The position numbers were made by a program, and so were the translations under genes. A DNA stretch of 62,814 nucleotides from Verrucomicrobiota bacterium. Its GTDB lineage: Bacteria; Verrucomicrobiota; Verrucomicrobiia; Limisphaerales; UBA11358. The notes below the pieces were generated by a model, which was not told where the DNA came from, ran no database searches, and was given only the letters and a program-made list of their open reading frames with translations. Below, piece by piece: positions 32,601 to 39,597 of this stretch (position 1 is its first letter; each line of letters begins with the position of its first letter). The stretch is from NCBI GenBank assembly GCA_028872915.1, contig JAGWNY010000015.1, positions 1 through 62,814 of the forward strand, read 5' to 3'.

Positions 32601-33875
32601 CGGTGTCGGGGGATTATGCGACGTGCGAATGGCATTGAAGCCCAGCGCCTTGAGCCTTTCGATGCGGTAGAATTCAACCCGATCCGGCAGCGCCAGCCCA
32701 ACGCCCTCGAAATCCTGGTGATTGCACGCGCCCTTGACTTCCACCCGTTGCCCGTTCAGAGACATCCCGTTGTTCGGGTCCCAGGTGATCGTCCGCACCC
32801 CAAAAGGCGTTTCATAAACATCGTTCGTCGCGCTTCCCTGCGTCAGGATCGAATCCAGCCGGTAGAGATTGGGAAAGTCCAATGACCACAATTGCGCGTT
32901 CGTAATGGTGAGGGTCTGCGTCACAACGTTGGAACCGCCGCCGGCTATGGTGAGGCTTTGCGCGACCGAGGCCACCAGGTTGCCGCCCGAATCGTAAATC
33001 GCCGAGGTCAGGGCGGGCGTGGCGGAACCGGCCCCGTCGTTGGCGACCTGGGTTTGAATGGTGACAATGGCATTGGAACCCGAAAGCATATTGGTCACAT
33101 ACGTTCCCCAATGGGCCACGTGAACGGGATCCGTCGCCACCAGCCAGACATGGCGATAAATCCCCGCCCCCTCGTAAAACCACCCTTCAAACCGGCTCGC
33201 ATCCACCCGCGCCACCAGGACGTTCGTCCCGCCGGCGTTGGCATATTGGGAAACATCAAAATAGAAACCGCTGTAGCCGCTCACGTTGCGCCCCACCACG
33301 TGGCCGTTGAGCCACACCAGGCAATTGCGGTAAACGCCGTCGAACTCCAGCCAGAGGCTCTTGCCCGCGTCCGACGAGGGCAGCGTGAACGTGCGCCGAT
33401 ACCACCCGATGGTATTCGAACTGGTCACCCCGTTGATCCCTTCCTTGTAGCCGTGCCCCTTGTCCCCGCTCGAACTGAACGGCAATTCCACCACCCAATC
33501 CCGCGGCAAATTGAGCGGTTGCCACGAACGGTCGTCAAAATTCGTTTGCACAAACGAAACGTTCTCCCCCAATCCCGCCAGCGGCGGCCGCAACGTCTCC
33601 AAATTGGTTTCCGATGCGGACCCGCTCACGTCCCCGCTCTGCAATTTCTCCAGGTCTGAAATTTCCGGGTAGTAGGCGACGTTGGTTTCATCCGCGTTGG
33701 CCATGTCCGCCGGATCCCCCAGGTGAAACCGCCAGCCCGAATCAATCAGCGTCCGCTCCCGGGGCGAATCCGCAAGCGCGGCACGGGTCCATAGGCCGCA
33801 AAACATCAGGCAAAGCGCGAGCGGGCAAAATTTTCGAGGGCGAAATCGCGCGGAGATTCTTCCAGGTTGAGGCAT
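29625..33875 (-). CDS. Very large multidomain GH2 glycosidase with FN3 domains and FYILKQ tail
   Basis: From ATG 33875 the protein has 1416 residues; the open frame extends to 33917 without a better signal peptide. Order: signal peptide (CPLALCLMFCGLWTRAALA), GH2 sugar-binding domain, Ig-like domain, TIM barrel (acid/base in WSLANEET, nucleophile in IATEDGSQ), DUF4982 and a Big-like domain (LGLGNGDPNCHESD). Then two FN3 domains (YNVKRATTSGGPYTTI, YNVMRATTSGGPYASV) around a beta domain of unknown type. It finishes with a 65-residue tail, [19 protein letters not shown] to FYILKQ, that recurs in the autotransporter-like protein at 34918. Part of the 5' region duplicates 1-306. Predicted role: cell-surface or secreted polysaccharide hydrolase. 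Confidence 0.9.
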   Translation of the reverse strand: MPQPGRISARFRPRKFCPLALCLMFCGLWTRAALADSPRERTLIDSGWRFHLGDPADMANADETNVAYYPEISDLEKLQSGDVSGSASETNLETLRPPLAGLGENVSFVQTNFDDRSWQPLNLPRDWVVELPFSSSGDKGHGYKEGINGVTSSNTIGWYRRTFTLPSSDAGKSLWLEFDGVYRNCLVWLNGHVVGRNVSGYSGFYFDVSQYANAGGTNVLVARVDASRFEGWFYEGAGIYRHVWLVATDPVHVAHWGTYVTNMLSGSNAIVTIQTQVANDGAGSATPALTSAIYDSGGNLVASVAQSLTIAGGGSNVVTQTLTITNAQLWSLDFPNLYRLDSILTQGSATNDVYETPFGVRTITWDPNNGMSLNGQRVEVKGACNHQDFEGVGLALPDRVEFYRIERLKALGFNAIRTSHNPPTPELLDACDRLGMLVMDENRRLGWDPEALGQLGRNVIRDRNHPSVFIWSLANEETLQGTTTGAAIMQVMTNLVHQLDPTRLTTAAMNGSWGNGFSTNVDVQGFNYHEGNEAGYHGSHPTQPTIATEDGSQVGDRGIYTNLNSYVEAYDIKNAGVGWSQTVEGMWQFYKANPWVAGFFYWTGFDYRGEPTPTSWPSINSHFGILDTCGFAKDNAWYCRANWLYKPVLHVFPHWNWAGMEGQPMDVWAFSNCQTVELFLNGVSQGRQTGNVLGHLEWSVPYAAGTLQAVGYIGGQPVITNTIVTTGSPAAITLQPDRGTILADGRDVSLVTVSVVDAQGNVVPTATNTVTLSVSGGGTLLGLGNGDPNCHESDVATNNIGVRSVFNGLGQVIVQSLTNAGSITLTASGAGLTSANVTLTAANVLPAPAAPVGLVAVAGNQQVTVGWDLVPGAITYNVKRATTSGGPYTTIASNTADLGLVDGNVVNGTTYYYVVSAFNADGESVNSSEASATPQSPFYFLVQPNSFVSSNTVYVGTPIVFSAMATNNLPVAYQWFEILGDATNILAGQTNASYSHLVRANDVSGASFFVVAGNGSGSITSSVANLVLNNVSVGAPSPAVSVQFTLTNYSGYSGFFLSPSDTAGVYAVSNWNVWPITPVTNGTQPGVTISGLKDFSGAASPISVTVANVSDGWHQSQATSASSPPNQRLMNTFWKVNPKKSNPSVSTMGITLRNVPNGGYSAYIYFMQNISGATGSAIAGATAYYFAEFTAFNASSNFVTSVSTDSGSSPLVNYLELPALSTGGTNSIQFYVNYINGGDGIAVCGLQLVPLLVPPTGVTASVTNGRIDLSWISVAGATSYNVMRATTSGGPYASVVTGLNDTNYTDATVTNGVAYYYVISAVNPVGDTANSDEISARVPPPPLPVIESLAVSNGDLSITATNGGAGTWTLLQSTNLALPLNQWQTGGVFAFDANGNLSTNIPNAATNAHAFYILKQ
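33486..33791. repeat. Direct repeat copy B: GH2 5' coding segment
   Basis: Partner of 1-306, no gaps, 97% identity. The breakpoint falls in the codons for TRAALA at the signal peptidase site. Confidence 0.95.
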
Positions 33876-33929
33876 ACAAGTTTGGGTTGAGCGTTCTGAT
33901 CCATTGCATTGACGCATTGATGACAGGCG

Positions 33930-34835
33930 TTATTTCCCCGGCTGATGCTGCGAAATACTCTTTGCGCTCCACGCCAGTGTCCAAAGATTGAAAAGTTTTA
34001 CCGTTTCCGCGTGTCCATCGGTAAAACTGATGTTAATTGCCCCGGGCAGGAAATTGCCGCCGCTTCTCGATTGTATGTTAAAACTCCTGGGCGCCTGATC
34101 CGGGCGGAACGAGCCGTGCCGCGCGATGAGAAACCGCTGCATGGTGTAATTTTGATAGGTAACAACCGGATCATACAAGTCCGCGGCTCCCAGACCGGTG
34201 GAAGTGTAACCGGCCGGGTCCAACCCGGCGCCGGTGGTTGCGCTGTTTTGAGGCCAGCTATCCTCCTTCGTTCCGTCCCCAAAAAGCGGCGTGTTGGAAG
34301 GTTGCCGGATGTTTGTGTCCCTGCGAAAGAAACCATCCGGCGACGTGGGGGCTGGGGCATACGTTGCCCCCGTTTTGCCTTTCGTACCGGAACCGGGATC
34401 GTAGAGCCACCCGTTTATGGTATAACTGCACCAGTTTGTCGGGCTGAATTCGGAGGTTGAACCGCCGGCTGTAACATAAGCGCCGGCAACGTAACCGTGT
34501 CCAACGATTGCGTTATACGCGGCGGCCGTCGGGCAAGATCGCGCCTTATAGACCTTGGGTTCATATTGGCCTATCGCGTCCAGCCAGGTGACGTATTTTC
34601 CATTGACTACTCCCCCGTAGGCGATGCCGGTGTGATGGTCCTGCATATACATGATGCCGGCAAGGGCAAGTTGCTTGGTATTGCCGAGGCAATTGATTCT
34701 TTGCGCATCCCGTTTGGCCGCGGCCAACGCCGGCAGCAACAACGCCGCCAAAATCGCGATGATGCCGATGACGACCAATAGCTCAATCAAGGTGAATCCA
34801 GATTTATCCAAGCTGTTTCTTGTCCTGCTGCGCAT
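33930..34835 (-). CDS. Type IV pilin-like protein (DUF1559 type)
   Basis: 301 residues. A short leader precedes the prepilin peptidase site and helix [20 protein letters not shown], which continues as [16 protein letters not shown]. The C-terminal part with the H-x-G segment in [14 protein letters not shown] is the usual end of DUF1559 proteins in Planctomycetes and Verrucomicrobia. These are often called prepilin-type N-terminal cleavage/methylation domain proteins; their function is unproven. It lies 82 bp after the autotransporter-like gene and just upstream of the GH2 genes, in the same operon. It may form an envelope assembly or secretion fibre for them (inference). Confidence 0.88.
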   Translation of the reverse strand: MRSRTRNSLDKSGFTLIELLVVIGIIAILAALLLPALAAAKRDAQRINCLGNTKQLALAGIMYMQDHHTGIAYGGVVNGKYVTWLDAIGQYEPKVYKARSCPTAAAYNAIVGHGYVAGAYVTAGGSTSEFSPTNWCSYTINGWLYDPGSGTKGKTGATYAPAPTSPDGFFRRDTNIRQPSNTPLFGDGTKEDSWPQNSATTGAGLDPAGYTSTGLGAADLYDPVVTYQNYTMQRFLIARHGSFRPDQAPRSFNIQSRSGGNFLPGAINISFTDGHAETVKLFNLWTLAWSAKSISQHQPGK

Positions 34836-34917
34836 AAAATCTAGGGCCGCCGGCGCGCTCCCAGTATCGCCCCGGCGGCTTTTATCACAGAGTTGCCAGA
34901 GGTCTGGCTCTGCGAAA

Positions 34918-37900
34918 TTATTGTTTCAATATGTAGAACTCCTGGGTGTTCGTGGCGGTATTCACAATGTTGGTGGACAGGTCGCCGCTGCCGCCAAACG
35001 TTCCCGTCCGGTTGGTTTGCCACTGGGCCAGCGGCAAGGCGATATTCGTGCTTTGCAACAGTGTCCATGTTCCACCGGGCAATCCGTTGGTCGCTGAAAT
35101 GGACAGCGACGTTCCACTCACGTTAACGCTCGTGATGTATGCCACTGGAACCGTTATCACATTCAAGTAAAGTTCACTGTTGCTGATGGACAACGTGGCC
35201 TCCGTATCCGCGGCAAGGCCGCCGCCAATGACAGCCACCGATGCCGGCGCCGTTCCGGCAACTGATCCGCCCGTTCCCGCGGAAATGACCTTGTAACCGC
35301 CCGCCGCCAAAGCCGAACCGGTGTTGTCAACGGTGAATCCGGTGGCGGCGGCCAACGTCAGGGCGCCATTTTGGGCGGTGAGCGACGGCGTTCCCGAGGC
35401 ATACGTCAATGAAATGCCTCCCGTGCTTGCATTGACATTGCCGTTGAGCACCGCTGTCGAAGTGCTGTTGCTCAACGTCTGGCTCGCGCCCAGCGCGAAT
35501 CCGGCCAAACCGGAGACATCAAGCGTGGCGCCGCCGGCGACGATGATGTTTCGGCTGTTGGTTATTGTCGTATTGCCGCCCAAGGCCAGCGTGCCCTGGC
35601 TGATGACCGTGTTGCCGCTGTATTCATTGGTGCTGAACAAGGGAACCGCGCTGCTGAACAACATCGTTCCCAGGCCGGTCTTGGTGAAGCCGCCCGGGGC
35701 GCTGCCGTAGTCGCCTGATTGATTGATCAGCGGACAAGCGACCGTCAGGTCGGGTCCACTGCCGCCGGTCACGGGAACATCAAATACCGTGTTGGTGCTT
35801 AAATGGTCGCCCCAATTGTCGCCGTTCGTGATGGTGATCGGGGTCGAACCGGTTACAGTCACAGTGCCCCGGAATTGATAATCGTAGTATCCGCCGTACT
35901 TCGAGCCATCCGTTCCGTTGGTGCCGTGATTGGCGGTCAAGGAAGCTCCGTTTTCCAGGGTGACGTTTCCAAGACCGGTATAGCGCGGACTGAAGACCGT
36001 GCCTCCATTGATGATCAATGCCGGAAAACTGGCATCATTCGCTGTCTTTCCTCCAAACCAGTTGTTTTTCCCATCAGTCAACGTGGCATTGGTATAAACC
36101 GTGATGACACGGCCGGCATTGGTGGAGGCGCCAAAGCCGCCCGTGCCGCCGTCACTGGCTCCCGTTACATTATTGCTCAATGTCCCGCCATAAACCGTAA
36201 TGTTGCCGGCAAATGAATTCGCGCTAAAGAGGGTAATGGTATCCGCGTTGGTCTTAATCAAACTTCCGGTCGCCGCGCCGCTGATGACGTTGCTGACGGA
36301 TAGATCGTCCGTGCGGTTGATCGCCAGCGTGCCGTCCATCGTGATGGAGCCGGAGGGCAAACTGCCGAAAGTATCATTCGCGCCGGCTTGCACGCTGGAA
36401 CCGGCGCCGATGGTCATGTTGCCTGAAATCGCGCCAATCTGGTCCAACAACACGCTGCTGTTGTTGGTGACGGTCAACCCGCCTGAAATGGCCACGGTGC
36501 CAGTGGAGTTGGAATAAATCAGCGTTCCGCCGCCGACGACGATGCCATTGCTGAAACCGTCGGACCCTTCGGCCATCAACAGTTCGCCCGACCCCTGTTT
36601 GATCACGCCGCCGCTGCCAATGATACTGCCGCCACCGGCGCCGGTGCCGTCATTGAATGTGTAAATCCCGGTTGGCGTTCCCGCGGTGTTGCTGACGACG
36701 ACGCCGGCCGGTGAGAGGGCCGCTTCCAGATTGACATTGGTGGCGTTGAGACCCGTGGCGGTATCATCGAATCGGACCGTGTCCTCCTGCCCGTAAACGA
36801 GTCCATTCCGCCATTCCAGTTCGCCTGCGGTGTCCCACTTGCTGTTGCCGCCGGCATCGCCGTTCCACGTGAGATACACGGCCACCGTCAACGGGACGTT
36901 GTTGCTGACGGTGTACGACGCGGAGTCCGTGACGTTGATCGGCAGCAGGTAGTTTCCCGCATTGGTGGTCGCCACGGCCACTGTGTTTGTATAAACATAA
37001 CCAACGCCCGGCGTGACCCCGCTGCCTTGCAAGGCAAGGGCCACGCTTGAAGAAGCGCCTATGGCGGACGCATTGACAGTGACGTTATAGAGCGGCGTCC
37101 CATTCGTCACCACGACAGTCAAGAGCACGTTTTCACCATTGGTTGCGGGAGATGGCGCAGCCGCGGCCGAGGTGACCAGCGGCACATAATTCGGACGAAG
37201 GATTACGTTATTGCCTGAAATCTGGACCGAATAGCCGCCGGCATTTGCCGGGACGGTTCCATCCCATGCCGGAGCCGGGTTCACCGAGCCTGAAGGAGGC
37301 GAACTGCCTTGAATGAGGACGTAGTCCGCGGCGGCCAGGTTCGCGGAACCGCCGAGCGCCTTGAGATGAAATACCGTGCCGCTGCCCAAAACCAGCGCGC
37401 CGCCGACGGCAATGGAATCATTTCCAGAAGCGGCGGAAGTGACTAAATCGAGGGAACAATCGCCGCCGGCGCTCATGTCCAGATTGCCGCCAATGGTCAA
37501 CGTGCCCGCCGCGCCGGTAATCAAATAATTTGTCTCCTGATTGATTTGCGCGGCGCTGCTGACATCGGTCACGGAACCGCTGATCGAGTTTGAGCCGCAT
37601 AACGCGCCGCCCGCGTTCGTCACCATGCAGCTTGAGGGCAAAGAGCCGCTGATCACCACCGTGCCGTTGCTGATGGTAAAACCAGTGACGCCGGAATTGG
37701 CTCCGGACATTTCCAACGTCCCGTTGCCGGTTTTGAAAACCAATCCGCTATGACGAAGCGTTGCGGAAAACAGCATGTCCACTCCCGGATAAGGACCGCC
37801 CGTAACGGTCCCCTGCGCCACGCTCAGCGTCAGAGGCTTGGTATTGTTCCACGTGCCGGCAGCCGCGCTCGGATCGGCGCCCATGATCGCGGTCGCGCCC

Positions 37901-38721
37901 GATGGGAGGTTGGTAATGCCGCAAGCACTGCCGTTGCCATTGAGCGTGCCAAAAGCGCCAAAAACCTTGATCGTACCGCCATTGACAAAGCAAATGTTCG
38001 GGTAAGTGCCTTTGTAGCTGTTAATGGCGCCGCCATTGACATAGATGGTGGGCACCGAGCCCGATCCATAACCATAGCCATCGGCATTATCGGTGACCAT
38101 TGCGCCGGCATTGACGGTCAAGGGGCCGGACCCCAGACAGGTTTTGCCGCCTTGTGGAGGTTGACTGATCTGCAATGTGCCCGCGTTGACCGTTACCCCG
38201 CCTGTGAACGTGCTTCCATTGGCGCCAAAGGTCGTGTTGGTTGCCAGTATCAAAGTGCCGGCGCCGTTGTTGGTAAGGCCAAAGTTGCCGCTGATGAGGC
38301 TGGCCAAAATCGTCGTTCCACCGGCTTCGGTATCAACGGTTGCATTGCCTCCCAATACGATATTGTTGCTGATGGTTTGAGTGACGCCGGAACTATTCGT
38401 CATGCCGCTCGTGATGCCGATGCTGTTGCCAAAAAATGTGAACGCGCTGGCGCCACTGTTAAACGTGATGCCGGTGAAGAACGTGCCGGCGGCAATATCG
38501 TTGGTCAGATTCGCTCCAGCCGTTCCTGCAAGGCCAAACAACAGATCATCGCCAGCCACCGGAACCGCCGCCGGATTCCAGTTGGCGGCGGTGGCCCAGT
38601 TGATGGAGGTGTTTCCCACCCAGGTATCGTCGGTGGCAAAGGCGGGTTGGACGGCAAGCATTCCAAGAGCCAGGATCGTGGCCGAGACGCTTGATTTCAG
38701 AGGACAAACGATGGAATTCAT
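34918..38721 (-). CDS. Large autotransporter-type beta-strand repeat protein with FYILKQ tail
   Basis: 1267 residues. A signal peptide ([18 protein letters not shown]) is followed by [18 protein letters not shown], the start typical of these proteins. The rest is many autotransporter-associated beta-strand repeats ([57 protein letters not shown]). The C-terminus is [20 protein letters not shown] to FYILKQ, the same tail as in the GH2 protein at 29625-33875. No outer-membrane beta-barrel domain is seen, so it is not a classical autotransporter. Two 10-bp tandem copies (38724-38743) lie directly before the ATG, and the operator-like element is 77 bp upstream. First gene of the operon. Confidence 0.88.
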   Translation of the reverse strand: MNSIVCPLKSSVSATILALGMLAVQPAFATDDTWVGNTSINWATAANWNPAAVPVAGDDLLFGLAGTAGANLTNDIAAGTFFTGITFNSGASAFTFFGNSIGITSGMTNSSGVTQTISNNIVLGGNATVDTEAGGTTILASLISGNFGLTNNGAGTLILATNTTFGANGSTFTGGVTVNAGTLQISQPPQGGKTCLGSGPLTVNAGAMVTDNADGYGYGSGSVPTIYVNGGAINSYKGTYPNICFVNGGTIKVFGAFGTLNGNGSACGITNLPSGATAIMGADPSAAAGTWNNTKPLTLSVAQGTVTGGPYPGVDMLFSATLRHSGLVFKTGNGTLEMSGANSGVTGFTISNGTVVISGSLPSSCMVTNAGGALCGSNSISGSVTDVSSAAQINQETNYLITGAAGTLTIGGNLDMSAGGDCSLDLVTSAASGNDSIAVGGALVLGSGTVFHLKALGGSANLAAADYVLIQGSSPPSGSVNPAPAWDGTVPANAGGYSVQISGNNVILRPNYVPLVTSAAAAPSPATNGENVLLTVVVTNGTPLYNVTVNASAIGASSSVALALQGSGVTPGVGYVYTNTVAVATTNAGNYLLPINVTDSASYTVSNNVPLTVAVYLTWNGDAGGNSKWDTAGELEWRNGLVYGQEDTVRFDDTATGLNATNVNLEAALSPAGVVVSNTAGTPTGIYTFNDGTGAGGGSIIGSGGVIKQGSGELLMAEGSDGFSNGIVVGGGTLIYSNSTGTVAISGGLTVTNNSSVLLDQIGAISGNMTIGAGSSVQAGANDTFGSLPSGSITMDGTLAINRTDDLSVSNVISGAATGSLIKTNADTITLFSANSFAGNITVYGGTLSNNVTGASDGGTGGFGASTNAGRVITVYTNATLTDGKNNWFGGKTANDASFPALIINGGTVFSPRYTGLGNVTLENGASLTANHGTNGTDGSKYGGYYDYQFRGTVTVTGSTPITITNGDNWGDHLSTNTVFDVPVTGGSGPDLTVACPLINQSGDYGSAPGGFTKTGLGTMLFSSAVPLFSTNEYSGNTVISQGTLALGGNTTITNSRNIIVAGGATLDVSGLAGFALGASQTLSNSTSTAVLNGNVNASTGGISLTYASGTPSLTAQNGALTLAAATGFTVDNTGSALAAGGYKVISAGTGGSVAGTAPASVAVIGGGLAADTEATLSISNSELYLNVITVPVAYITSVNVSGTSLSISATNGLPGGTWTLLQSTNIALPLAQWQTNRTGTFGGSGDLSTNIVNTATNTQEFYILKQ

Positions 38722-38723
38722 AC

Positions 38724-38743
38724 GGTGACGTGTGGTGACGTGT
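38724..38743. repeat. Two tandem 10-bp copies next to a start codon
   Basis: GGTGACGTGT occurs twice in direct succession, ending 2 bp before the ATG of the autotransporter-like gene (on the coding strand ACACGTCACC twice). No Shine-Dalgarno is present, so the element lies where a ribosome binding site would be. Confidence 0.7.
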
Positions 38744-38798
38744 TTTTCGGATATTTGAGCGTTCAGCTCTTATTATTAGAACGTTTTTCCCCGGCCTG

Positions 38799-38819
38799 CT
38801 ATTGTGAGTTCACACAGGT
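38799..38819 (-). promoter_or_regulatory. Palindromic operator-like element, copy 2
   Basis: Core TGTGAGTTCACACA at 38803-38816 (one mismatch from a perfect dyad). 20 of 21 bases equal the block at 462-482. Downstream, on the coding strand, CCGGGG and an AT-rich segment with TAATAAT follow, a possible -10 region. It lies in the 163-bp gap between the response regulator gene and the operon start. Confidence 0.6.
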
Positions 38820-38884
38820 GGCGGGTGTGAACGGCTCAAAGGGCGGGAAAAGTTCCCGGCGAGGAAGTGAATGGCCGCAAACGG

Positions 38885-39514
38885 TCAAATCTGGCCGAGA
38901 AATTTTGCCGTGGCCGCCGCGCGCGACTGCACGTGCAACTTTTCGTAAATATGCTGCAAGTGCATGCTGACGGTGCTCATGGAAATGCCGAGCTTGTCAC
39001 TGATTTCCTTGTAGAGAAAACCCTTCACCAGAAGGCCAAGAATTTCCTTTTCGCGCGCCGTCAGTTTTTCCACGTCTGACGCGGGTTTTCGAATGGCATG
39101 AAAATGTTCCACGACCTGCCGCGCCACTTGCGCCGTCATCGGCGCGCCGCCGGCATGAACGTCGGCAATCGCCTGGACCAGGTCATCGTAGCCGGCTTTT
39201 TTGAGCAAATAACCGCTGGCGCCCGCGCGCAATGAATCAAAAATCAAATGGCTGTCGCTGTAAGTCGTCAGCATCAACACGCGTAAATCCGGCAACTTCA
39301 GCTTCAATTTCGCCACGCATTCGATACCGCTCATTTTTGGCAAATGAATGTCCACGAGCGCGACATCGGGCTTGTCCGCGGGAATCCCGCGCAACGCGTC
39401 TTCGCCATTTGAGTAATTGCCGATGCAACGGACCGCTGGCGCGCCGCTCAACAATTTCAGCAGCGCCCCCCTCGTCGGCGAATCGTCCTCCACGATGGAA
39501 ACAGTGACGGGCAT
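38885..39514 (-). CDS. NarL/FixJ-type two-component response regulator
   Basis: 209 residues. The receiver domain opens VTVSIVEDDSPTRGALLKLL. The phosphoacceptor Asp lies in VALVDIHLPKMSG, then LMLTTYSDSHLIFDSLRAGA (Thr and the following helix) and GYLLKKAG (conserved Lys). The LuxR-type DNA-binding domain starts LTAREKEILGLLVKGFLYKE and holds ISDKLGISMSTVSMHLQHIY. The start MPVTVSIVEDD is well supported. It lies 83 bp after its cognate histidine kinase and directly upstream of the autotransporter/GH2 operon, which is the most likely target. Confidence 0.95.
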   Translation of the reverse strand: MPVTVSIVEDDSPTRGALLKLLSGAPAVRCIGNYSNGEDALRGIPADKPDVALVDIHLPKMSGIECVAKLKLKLPDLRVLMLTTYSDSHLIFDSLRAGASGYLLKKAGYDDLVQAIADVHAGGAPMTAQVARQVVEHFHAIRKPASDVEKLTAREKEILGLLVKGFLYKEISDKLGISMSTVSMHLQHIYEKLHVQSRAAATAKFLGQI

Positions 39515-39597
39515 GGATGATTTTATGATTTACGATTTGCGTTTGAAGGTTTTATTGGCCATGAATCGGCGCAAAATCATGGATCATGAATCCAAAA

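Noticed and set aside
31071-32885. A 604-codon plus-strand open frame opposite the large GH2 gene
   Set aside because: Composition (Arg, Pro, His) is that of a mirror reading of the GH2 barrel, and no domain can be seen.
37742-38700. Internal repeats of the beta-strand protein as a CRISPR-like or tandem DNA array
   Set aside because: The repetition is at the protein level (Gly/Asn/Thr-rich beta-strand repeats) with irregular spacing, and no constant DNA repeat with spacers exists anywhere in the window.
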